Below, piece after piece: positions 52,861 through 60,774 of a stretch of DNA of 64,000 bases. Source of the stretch: Lachnospiraceae bacterium. GTDB lineage: Bacteria; Bacillota; Clostridia; Lachnospirales; Lachnospiraceae. The translations under genes were made by a program, and so were the position numbers. The first letter of the stretch is position 1. Every line of letters begins with the position of its first letter. The notes under the pieces are model-generated. The model saw only the letters and a list, made by a program, of their open reading frames with translations, was not told the origin of the DNA and did not search any database. The stretch lies in contig JAILKJ010000063.1 in the NCBI GenBank assembly GCA_024693845.1, positions 1 to 64,000 on the forward strand, written 5' to 3'.

Positions 52861-54320
52861 TCTCCGTCGTCTCTTTTTGTAAAGAATTCTTTCCAGATAT
52901 GAGGATGGAACAGGATCAGCATGGGGAAGAGCTCAAGTCTGCCCGCAAGCATATCCAGCATCAGAAGACATTTGGCCGGCATGGAGAAGAAGGCGAAATT
53001 TCTCGCCGGTCCCACCAGGGAAAGACCGGGTCCTATGTTGTTGAAAGTCGCCGCCACAGCGGTGAAGTTCGTCACCAGATCGTGCTCATTTAAGGAGATC
53101 AGTAGTACCGAGATCCAGAAGATGAAAAGATAGGTGATGATATATACGTTCAGGGACCGGAGCACGTCATGCTCAACGGGCTTATCCTCATACTTGATCT
53201 TCTTGACACTCTTCGGATGGATGTAGGAGAGCATCTCCTTTTTGATGGTGCGAACGGCGATGATCCCGCGGGAGACTTTCATACCGCCGCCGGTACTGCC
53301 GGCGCAGGCTCCGATGAACATCAAAAGCACCAGTATGGTCCGGGACAGTCCCGGCCACAGGTCAAAGTCCACGGTGGAAAAACCGGTGGTGGTGATGATG
53401 GATCCTACCTGGAAAGCAGCATCGGTAAGGCCTTCAAAGGTTCCTCCATACATATGGCGGATATCAAAAAAGATGATCCCGATGGCCACCAGGATGATGA
53501 TGATATACCAGCGGACCTCCTCCATGGAAAAGCCTTTTTTGAACTGTCTGAAGATCATGTAGTAGTAGAAGTTGAAGTTCACACCGAAGAGGATCATGAA
53601 TACCGTGATGATCCATTTTTGCACATAGGTGTAGCTTGCAACGGAATCGGCCAGCACGCCGAAACCACCGGTTCCCGCGGTACCGAAGGAAAGGGTGATG
53701 GCATCAAAGGCTCGCATGCCGCTGAAGAACAGAAGCAAAAATTCTGCCAGTGTCATGCAGAAATAGATCATGTACAGGATCCTGGCAGTGGTCTTGATCT
53801 TGGGAACCAACTTGCCCACAGAGGGCCCCGGGCTCTCCGCACGCATCAGATTCATACTGCCGCCGCCGCTCATGGGAATGACAGCCAGCAAAAATACCAG
53901 CACACCCATACCGCCGATCCAGTGGGTAAAGGACCGCCAGAACAGGGAGGCATGGGTCAGTGCTTCCACATTCTCCAGGATGGAAGCTCCCGTAGTGGTA
54001 AAACCGGAAATGGTCTCAAACAGAGCATCTCCGTAGTTGGGGATCTCACCGGATGCAAAAAAAGGCATGGCCCCGAACAGGGACAGAAGGATCCAGGAAA
54101 GAGCCGTGGTAAGACAGCCTTCCTTCAGATAGAACACATAGCTCTTAGGTCTTTTATAGGTCATCAGCAGTCCGAACAGACCGCAGAGAGACGCAACCGC
54201 CACATAATAGACCGCTACATTCTCGTGATAGATCATGGCAACCAGCCAGGGAAGCACGAGGAAGATGGCTTCGATCTTCAAAACTCCGCCGAGGACGTAA
54301 CGTATCATTGATTGATTCAT
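52857..54320 (-). CDS. trkH: Trk potassium uptake channel subunit TrkH
   Basis: 487 aa, about ten membrane spans arranged as four pore repeats. The four selectivity-filter segments are visible as TTTGAS, GTAGTGGFG, TTTGFST and NNIGPGL. It imports K+, gated by TrkA. GGAGCAGAAAC precedes ATG 54320. The upstream trkA stop is 21 nt away, so the two form an operon. No c-di-AMP riboswitch was seen upstream of the row. Confidence 0.96.
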   Translation of the reverse strand: MNQSMIRYVLGGVLKIEAIFLVLPWLVAMIYHENVAVYYVAVASLCGLFGLLMTYKRPKSYVFYLKEGCLTTALSWILLSLFGAMPFFASGEIPNYGDALFETISGFTTTGASILENVEALTHASLFWRSFTHWIGGMGVLVFLLAVIPMSGGGSMNLMRAESPGPSVGKLVPKIKTTARILYMIYFCMTLAEFLLLFFSGMRAFDAITLSFGTAGTGGFGVLADSVASYTYVQKWIITVFMILFGVNFNFYYYMIFRQFKKGFSMEEVRWYIIIILVAIGIIFFDIRHMYGGTFEGLTDAAFQVGSIITTTGFSTVDFDLWPGLSRTILVLLMFIGACAGSTGGGMKVSRGIIAVRTIKKEMLSYIHPKSVKKIKYEDKPVEHDVLRSLNVYIITYLFIFWISVLLISLNEHDLVTNFTAVAATFNNIGPGLSLVGPARNFAFFSMPAKCLLMLDMLAGRLELFPMLILFHPHIWKEFFTKRDDGE

Positions 54321-54341
54321 GTTTCTGCTCCAAAATCTCTT

Positions 54342-55748
54342 TTATAAAAGTATATCCAGAATATCGTTAAAACCGGTATTGACCGTAACCACGATAACCG
54401 TATCTCCCACACAGATGGTATCGGTACCGCTGGGGATCAGGATCTTGCCGTTGCGGTTGATACAGGTGACCAGAAGGCTGGGCTTGAGCTTTAAGTCCAT
54501 AAGGGGAACGCCTGTGACGGCGGATTCCTCCTCTACCTCGAATTCCAGCGCCTCTGCCTTGCGGTCCACAAGATAGTAAAGGGTCCTGATGTTGTTCTTG
54601 CCGATGGTATTGGTCATGGCGCGGACATAGGCAATGATGGCCTCGGAGGTGATGTATTTGGGGAACATGATACTGCCCAGATCCAGCTTGCCGATAACGC
54701 TCTTGAAGTTGATGCGGTTGATCTTGGTGATGACCTTGGCATTGGAAAACTGTCTGGCAAACAGAGTCAGGATGATGTTCTCCTCATCGATACCCGTAAG
54801 CGGGATAAAAGCTTCCACGGAATCGATGCCCTCCTCACGAAGAAGATCCTCGTCGCTGCCGTCACCGTTGATGATGATGGCTTTCGGAAGAAGGATGCTC
54901 AGCTCCTCACAGCGCTTTTTATCCTGCTCGATGATCTTGACGTTGATACCGTTTTTCAGCAGCTGATCGCCGAGATAAATGGCAGCACGGCCACCGCCCA
55001 CGATCATGGCATTTTTCACCTGACGGATATTGAATCCGATCTTGGAAAGGAAAGACTTGGCCACCTTGGGGGTGGAAACAAAGGAGATGACATCGTCCTT
55101 CTGCAGCACGAACTGACCGGAGGGAATGATAACATTGTCCTCTCTTTCCACTACGCAGACCAGCAGATTGGATTCCACCTTCTGGTTCAGATCGATGAGG
55201 GAAAGGCCGTCCAGCTGGCTGTTTTCGGGGATCTTAAACTTGACCATCTCCGCCTGTCCGTGGGCAAAAGAGGCAACCTCCAGTGCAGAGGGCAGAAGCA
55301 GGATACGGCTGGCCTCGATGGCAGCCTCCAGCTCCGGATTGATGATCAGCGCAAGGCCCAGCTTCTCTCGAAGGTAGGCCGATTCTTTACTGTAATCGGG
55401 AGTCCTGACTCTGGCGATGGCTGCGCAGTCCGCAACCTGCTTGGCTACGGTACAGCACAGAAGGTTCAGCTCATCGGAACCCGTCACCGCAATGAACAGA
55501 TCCGTATCCGCGATACCCGCTTCGATCTGTACACTGTAGCTGGCGCCGTTACCAACCATACCCATGATATCGTAGGTATTGGTCATACTCTGGATGATAT
55601 CGGGGTCGGTATCGATGACCGTGATATCGTGACCTTCCTTGCCCAGCTGTTCCACCAGCGTGGCGCCCACCTTGCCGCAGCCGACGATCATAATATGAAG
55701 GCCCTTCGCAGCGGGCTGGGATGAATGATAAAACTTACTAAGCAGCAT
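54342..55748 (-). CDS. trkA: Trk potassium uptake regulatory subunit TrkA
   Basis: 468 aa, two RCK_N/RCK_C repeats. First nucleotide-binding site MIVGCGKVGATLVEQLGKEGHD with the acidic partner DTDPD, second NAMIVGGGRAAIYLGDQLL. Each is followed by an RCK_C ligand domain (FKIPENSQLDGLSL and FEVEEESAVTGVPL). It binds NAD(H) or ATP and gates TrkH. The start at 55748 with GAGG nine bases upstream adds a 19-residue N-terminal extension, and an internal Met at 20 is a less supported start. Confidence 0.94.
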   Translation of the reverse strand: MLLSKFYHSSQPAAKGLHIMIVGCGKVGATLVEQLGKEGHDITVIDTDPDIIQSMTNTYDIMGMVGNGASYSVQIEAGIADTDLFIAVTGSDELNLLCCTVAKQVADCAAIARVRTPDYSKESAYLREKLGLALIINPELEAAIEASRILLLPSALEVASFAHGQAEMVKFKIPENSQLDGLSLIDLNQKVESNLLVCVVEREDNVIIPSGQFVLQKDDVISFVSTPKVAKSFLSKIGFNIRQVKNAMIVGGGRAAIYLGDQLLKNGINVKIIEQDKKRCEELSILLPKAIIINGDGSDEDLLREEGIDSVEAFIPLTGIDEENIILTLFARQFSNAKVITKINRINFKSVIGKLDLGSIMFPKYITSEAIIAYVRAMTNTIGKNNIRTLYYLVDRKAEALEFEVEEESAVTGVPLMDLKLKPSLLVTCINRNGKILIPSGTDTICVGDTVIVVTVNTGFNDILDILL

Positions 55749-55785
55749 AACTTCTTTCCTCGTGGTTCTTTTCTGATTTTACCTC

Positions 55786-56622
55786 TCAGTGATGATGGCC
55801 TCCGCCGCCGTGGGAAAAACCGCCGGAAGAGACATGATGGCCTCCGCCGCCACCGCCGGAGCTGCTTTCGATCTTCGTCTTGTGAACACTTTTGTGCAGG
55901 AAAAGATCCTTTATCTCCTCGGTCTCGGGAGCACCGTTGGTCACGTAGGTATAGGGTGTTGTGGTATCCTTTGCCGCTGCCTTGAAAAAGTGCACGCAAA
56001 AGTATATGGCCGATACGATGAGGGCAATGATGACTGCAATACCCGCAGGCACCTTCATAAACCCTATGCCGGGGGTCAGATGCTTTGCCACCTCATCCAC
56101 ATACAGGCTGTAAGCCCTGTAGGGATCATCGTTTACGATAGAGCAGACCTCGTCCAGCAGATCGTCGATCTGGGAGCTGGAATAGCCGCTCTCCGCCTTA
56201 CCGGAGGTGGACAGCCAGGTATCTCCGTTGTAATTGCCGAAGCTGTACCAGTTATCTACCAGCAGGATACCGTCTCCGTGGGGCTTGTCATAGCCGAAGA
56301 GATTCTCGTCGTAAAAATCGTCCGCCCAGTCTCTGAGCCCGGTCCACTGTCCCGTGATCTCTCTGTTCAGTGTGACCAGGATGATGTCACAGGCACATTC
56401 ATCCTGCCTCTTTGCGATCTGTGCTTCCAGCTTGGCCTCCTCTTCATCTGTAAGAAGCTCGCCGTAGTCGAAGACTCTCGCCGTCTGCAGGCATTCCTTA
56501 TTGGTCCTGACGATCTCGGGCTTTTCTCTGCTGCCCAGCGTTGCCGCCACGATACCCGTGATCACACCGCAGACGATCAGCAGGATAAAAAATATCTTAA
56601 AGTGTTTAAAATACAGTTTCAT
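55786..56622 (-). CDS. TPM-domain membrane protein with Gly/His-rich tail
   Basis: 278 aa. An N-terminal membrane segment (about 9-29), a TPM domain (about 45-165, RVFDYGELLTDEEEAKLEAQI and GDGILLVDN), a second membrane segment (about 195-215) and a C-terminal tail of alternating Gly, Ser and His (GGGGGGHHVSSGGFSHGGGG). Such tails are common in TPM proteins and may bind metal. The exact role is unknown, and proposals include membrane-protein quality control or phosphatase activity. It sits between the zinc-ribbon protein and trkA with gaps of 34 and 37 nt. Confidence 0.85.
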   Translation of the reverse strand: MKLYFKHFKIFFILLIVCGVITGIVAATLGSREKPEIVRTNKECLQTARVFDYGELLTDEEEAKLEAQIAKRQDECACDIILVTLNREITGQWTGLRDWADDFYDENLFGYDKPHGDGILLVDNWYSFGNYNGDTWLSTSGKAESGYSSSQIDDLLDEVCSIVNDDPYRAYSLYVDEVAKHLTPGIGFMKVPAGIAVIIALIVSAIYFCVHFFKAAAKDTTTPYTYVTNGAPETEEIKDLFLHKSVHKTKIESSSGGGGGGHHVSSGGFSHGGGGHHH

Positions 56623-56656
56623 TTCCGACTTCCCTTTCTTATGGGATACTTTACAT

Positions 56657-57640
56657 TTACAGACTGGAGATCACGATATTCCACATGGCCAGGAGACTGA
56701 GGATCCCCGTAAATACCGTTGCGGAATAGATCAGCATCTTGATCACCGACCGGGGCGGCGTACCCACCATCTTACCGGTCTGACCATTGATGTAGAAGGG
56801 ATAGGTCTTATCGTGATATTTGTAATAGTAAGTCCACACCGGGAACATCGAATATGTAGTATCCTTGTGTTTATAGCTGCAGCCGTCGTTTCGGTTGGTC
56901 ATGGACGCATAACCCGTGATAGTCTGCTCCGTGATGCTCTTGGCATCCTCACGGCCTTTGGCGATGGCCCTCTGCAAAAGCTCTTCGCTTGGCATGTTAT
57001 ACTGCTCAGCCAGAAAGCCGGAAAGGAACTTGGGCTGGAAGGGCTGAAGCTTGCCGTAGTCATAGGGCTCCATCAGATCCATGATGGGATCGGGCTTGGC
57101 ATAGGAAGCGTCGGCGGGCATTTTTTCAATGGGGACCCGCATGGTGCGGCGCACATCAAAGGTGGAATCCTCCGTATAATGATAGCTGCCGCTGGTCCAG
57201 CTTCTTACCTTGTGACCGGTGGCCTGAATGGTATAACGGATGTCGAAATCAAACAGGAAAAAGGGCACATAGGTGCCTTCCATGGTAGACAACTTTGCAT
57301 CCGACAAAAAATCGTCCGGAAGAAAACACTGCTTGCCGAACTCTTTTTTCAAAATGTCCTCTGCTTCCTTATGGCCTTTCTCAAAAGGCAGGATCAGCTT
57401 CGGCTCATACTCGCCGCTGGTCCTCTCCTCCACGATCACGTAGCTGTCGCAATACTCGCAGCGAAGGGCGGCATTGTACTGCTCGATCTTCAGCTCACCG
57501 CCGCAGGCAGGACAGTTGAACATGCTCTCGGAAGGCACGCTCTCTTCGTTTTCTTCACTTTCACAATAGGGGCAGTACATCTTCTGTCTTTCCGGAGAAA
57601 AGACGGTGTTACCGCCGCAGCTTTTGCATCGAAATATCAT
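56657..57640 (-). CDS. Zinc-ribbon membrane protein
   Basis: 327 aa from ATG 57640 (GAGG eight bases upstream). Four CxxC pairs in the first 64 residues (C5/C8, C23/C26, C43/C46, C61/C64) form two zinc ribbons. A soluble domain of unknown fold follows (FFLFDFDIRYTIQATGHKV), with one C-terminal membrane segment (LIYSATVFTGILSLLAMWNI). Such proteins are often mislabelled as PriA-like because of the ribbons, but no helicase motif is here. Co-location with the TPM gene is a recurring Firmicutes pattern that hints at a shared envelope role. Confidence 0.82.
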   Translation of the reverse strand: MIFRCKSCGGNTVFSPERQKMYCPYCESEENEESVPSESMFNCPACGGELKIEQYNAALRCEYCDSYVIVEERTSGEYEPKLILPFEKGHKEAEDILKKEFGKQCFLPDDFLSDAKLSTMEGTYVPFFLFDFDIRYTIQATGHKVRSWTSGSYHYTEDSTFDVRRTMRVPIEKMPADASYAKPDPIMDLMEPYDYGKLQPFQPKFLSGFLAEQYNMPSEELLQRAIAKGREDAKSITEQTITGYASMTNRNDGCSYKHKDTTYSMFPVWTYYYKYHDKTYPFYINGQTGKMVGTPPRSVIKMLIYSATVFTGILSLLAMWNIVISSL

Positions 57641-57659
57641 AACGGTCTCCTCTATGCTA

Positions 57660-60600
57660 TTATTTGACCAGTGCAGGCTTTTTGTCAAGTTTCTCGAAGT
57701 CTGTCTTCAGGTTGGAGGCACCTGTCTTTTGCGCCATGGCTGCAAATCCCTTCTTTGCGGCAATGGGCATGGCGGCTATCCGGAGCATTCTGTGATCCGA
57801 GATCTTTTTCATGATGGCTTCGGCATTTTGGTAGCCGTCCTTTTCCGCCGCACTTTTTACAGTCTGCAAAAATACCAGCTTAGCGGCGCTGAGGGCCAAA
57901 TGATTGCTTTCCAGGGGAAAGGCTTTTCTCCCTTCCCGCTTTATGTTCTCGAAGTGTCGGGTTTCAATCCGGATGGCTTCCTCCAGGCGTTCTCTTGCTT
58001 TTGTCTGCAGATCCGGCTCTTTTCCCCCCGCTGCCTTCACCGCCTTCAGATGTTCGATCTTAGCGGCTCTTTCTTCCATTCGTGCATCCGGGGACTCTTC
58101 CCTGTCACCGTAAAATTCCGTCTTCTTTGCAATTTCCTTTCCGGCGGCATCTGCGAACTGGGAGAGCTTTTCTGCCTGGTGCTTCATCTTCACCATTCCG
58201 GGATCCCTGTCTTTTACATGTGCCTTCAAATAAGCATCGGCCGCTTCCTTCATATCCCTGACCACCTGAGTGATACGGTTTACCGGCGTGCTGCCCGACA
58301 GGCCGGCCCCTTTCTGAAGCGACATGAAAAAACGCTCCGCTGCGGGATCCTTTTTCATACCGGAGGCCAGCTGATCCGCGGATTCCATGGTCTTCCGGCT
58401 TAAATCCGAGATCACGTCGATGGTGCTTTTTAACTCTTCGTCCGCTGCCTTCCGCTTTTCCTCCCTCTCCAGCTGTCTGTCTGTATAGCCCTTTTTATCA
58501 GGGGTTTTGACAGGCTCCGGGCCTTTGGCAAAATAATTGTTTTCCCGCATGGCAAAGGATAAAAGATCGCTGACCAGATTCATCTTTTCCGCCCGGTCTC
58601 CCGTGGCGGGGATCCTGGTCTTCTTCATATAGCTCCGACATACTTCGATGAGCTTTTTATTCTGCTCTGCGATCTTCTCATCGGAAGCATCGGAATGCAT
58701 CAGACGATCCAGCTTCAGGATCTCCACCTTTACGGGACCCAGCCTTGAGGCAGGGTTGCTTAAGATCTTCTCCATCGTATTTAAGGACTTGTTTTTTGCC
58801 TTTTCATATTCGCCCTCGCCGGTGAAGGAGATCTGAAGGGTATTATCCAGAAACCAGTCCCGCACCATCTTGTGGATCACTTCCACTCTTTCCTTTTGCT
58901 TCGATCTGTCTCCGTACACGGTGTCCACCAGTTTCCCCAGCTGGCTGTAGCCGGTGATACGGATGGTATTGTATCTTTCATCGGTGATATAGACGCCGTC
59001 GGGCATCTCGGAGATACCGCTGCCGCGGTAGTATTCCCCGTTTTCCGCATTATAGAAGCCTGTCTGATGGGCTTTGGCATCCTCCCTGATCTCTTTCTGG
59101 GACAGATCGATATTGGCCAGCTCCATGCTGTGATCCGTGGTGGAAATGATGATCCTTCTGGCGCCCCGGACCCTTTGCAGCGGAAAAACGAAATCCGTAT
59201 GATCCTGGGCCATGGAGCAAAACACCGTGGCGTTCAGGTTCGGGATCCCCCGCAGATCATTTTTGCCCAGGAGAAGCGCCGTTCCGGCTCCGGGAACCGC
59301 ATCCCGGTCAAACAGCTCCATCTGCACATATTCAAGATATTTCTCGCAGGCGGGGTTTTCCTTTTTATGCTCTTTGACATAGTCCTGCATCCAGCGGTGG
59401 ATGTAATGGACACTTTCTCCCGCCGAGACCGCGCCTCTGCTGTGACCGGTGATCAGCAGATAGATGGGCTCCGGCTGACCTTCTCCTTTGGCCCACTTAT
59501 CAAAATGCTCCGTCAGGATCTTTTTTGCCAGATTCCTGACGTATACTCTGGTATTCTCAATACTGTAGTCGCCGATATTTACCAGGTTCGGTCCTTCCAG
59601 CACAAAACGGGTCTTGTTCACGGTTTTCCCGTTTTCCAGTGTAAGGTCCTTGGATTTATACCGGATACCGGAATACTCCTTTCCGGTTTCATCGATCAAT
59701 ATCTTGCCGTAAGCATCATCCAGGCTTTGGGAGATCTCTTCCTTTGTCAGCTCCTTAACTTCCCTCTTTCCGTGCTGGCCCATATGCTCCCGCCGGGGCA
59801 TGGCATAGCCTGTCCCCGCCAGATCAAACTCAATGACATGATGACCTTCGTAGGCAAGGCGGTTTCCCCGGGCATGGTGGATATTCACCCGCCGTTCCTG
59901 CTCGCTGCCCTTATGCTTTTCATCTATGAGATCATAGATCTCCTCTCCGTATACCTCCTTGATGACCTGGCGGTTATTTTTCTCAATACCACGCTCCCGC
60001 TGCCCGCGGTTTTTCTTCGTGTTCTCGATCTGCTCATCCGTCATCCGGCTCATGACATAGGTGGGGAGATTCCGGATCTTCTGTTTTTCCTCTTCGGAAC
60101 GTTTTTCGTGAAGCTCCGCCTCCAGAAACAGGGACTTGCGGACCTCCAGCCTCTGACCCTTTTCCACCATAACTTTGGAATCAAAGTCTCCTGCCTTTCG
60201 GGAGTTTTCCTTCAGCTCCTCATCCTCCGGATACTCGCCATAGTTGGGCCTGGCTCCCAGCACCTCGTTCAGCTGATCATAAAGCGACTGAGGAAATGTT
60301 TTGAACTGCCACTGTTTCGAGAAGAATTTGGAGATATCCAGCAGGGCCGTATACCTGTCATCCATGGTTTCGATCTTTTTGTCCCGGATCCGGCCGATCA
60401 GGGAAAGACCTGCCCGGTTTTCCGGCTGCATGGTTCCCACAGCCTCAAAAAGATTGGACAGAAACTCCATATCTCCCACAGTCCAGCCATTTTCCAGACA
60501 GCCCAGCATGAAATCACACTGCCTGTATTCCATTCCCTCTGTCTGCTGCTGCAGCTCAATGGCACTCATCCGGGCTTTGACAATGGAACTGTATTTATAG

Positions 60601-60707
60601 GCATACTCCTCCACACTGCGGGTGGAAAGACCCCCCTCAGCCCGAAGCGCCTTATATCCGTTCTGCAATGGCTGCAGTAATTCTTTGAGTTTTTCCGATA
60701 ATGCCAT
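57660..60707 (-). CDS. Large orphan alpha/beta-hydrolase-like protein (GHSRG), function unknown
   Basis: 1015 aa from ATG 60707 (GAAGAG four bases upstream; a TTG four codons earlier is possible). No signal peptide or membrane segment. Residues 1-280 are helical and charged. Around 281-560 lies a lipase-like domain with the nucleophile elbow ITGHSRGAVSAG (Ser423), a candidate catalytic His526 (STTDHSMEL) and several Asp between them. From 600 on it is mostly Lys/Glu-rich helix. The architecture resembles a toxin or effector more than a housekeeping esterase, but no secretion signal is recognised. It starts directly after the ppdK terminator and precedes the zinc-ribbon gene by 19 nt. Confidence 0.72.
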   Translation of the reverse strand: MALSEKLKELLQPLQNGYKALRAEGGLSTRSVEEYAYKYSSIVKARMSAIELQQQTEGMEYRQCDFMLGCLENGWTVGDMEFLSNLFEAVGTMQPENRAGLSLIGRIRDKKIETMDDRYTALLDISKFFSKQWQFKTFPQSLYDQLNEVLGARPNYGEYPEDEELKENSRKAGDFDSKVMVEKGQRLEVRKSLFLEAELHEKRSEEEKQKIRNLPTYVMSRMTDEQIENTKKNRGQRERGIEKNNRQVIKEVYGEEIYDLIDEKHKGSEQERRVNIHHARGNRLAYEGHHVIEFDLAGTGYAMPRREHMGQHGKREVKELTKEEISQSLDDAYGKILIDETGKEYSGIRYKSKDLTLENGKTVNKTRFVLEGPNLVNIGDYSIENTRVYVRNLAKKILTEHFDKWAKGEGQPEPIYLLITGHSRGAVSAGESVHYIHRWMQDYVKEHKKENPACEKYLEYVQMELFDRDAVPGAGTALLLGKNDLRGIPNLNATVFCSMAQDHTDFVFPLQRVRGARRIIISTTDHSMELANIDLSQKEIREDAKAHQTGFYNAENGEYYRGSGISEMPDGVYITDERYNTIRITGYSQLGKLVDTVYGDRSKQKERVEVIHKMVRDWFLDNTLQISFTGEGEYEKAKNKSLNTMEKILSNPASRLGPVKVEILKLDRLMHSDASDEKIAEQNKKLIEVCRSYMKKTRIPATGDRAEKMNLVSDLLSFAMRENNYFAKGPEPVKTPDKKGYTDRQLEREEKRKAADEELKSTIDVISDLSRKTMESADQLASGMKKDPAAERFFMSLQKGAGLSGSTPVNRITQVVRDMKEAADAYLKAHVKDRDPGMVKMKHQAEKLSQFADAAGKEIAKKTEFYGDREESPDARMEERAAKIEHLKAVKAAGGKEPDLQTKARERLEEAIRIETRHFENIKREGRKAFPLESNHLALSAAKLVFLQTVKSAAEKDGYQNAEAIMKKISDHRMLRIAAMPIAAKKGFAAMAQKTGASNLKTDFEKLDKKPALVK

Positions 60708-60718
60708 GAGACTCTTCA

Positions 60719-60752
60719 AACAAAGACAGGGCGATGCTCACGTCGCCCTGTC
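60719..60752 (-). terminator. Terminator after ppdK
   Basis: Perfect 10-bp GACAGGGCGA/TCGCCCTGTC stem (60743-60752 with 60725-60734), then TTTGTTTG. The downstream hydrolase ATG is only 11 nt past the T tract, leaving no room for a separate promoter. Confidence 0.85.
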
Positions 60753-60774
60753 TGATACTGTTCATTTAAACTTT

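Noticed and set aside
57606..60680. Long plus-strand frames opposite the hydrolase and zinc-ribbon genes
   Set aside because: They are antisense shadows. The minus-strand products show recognisable motifs and ribosome sites, and the plus-strand products show neither.
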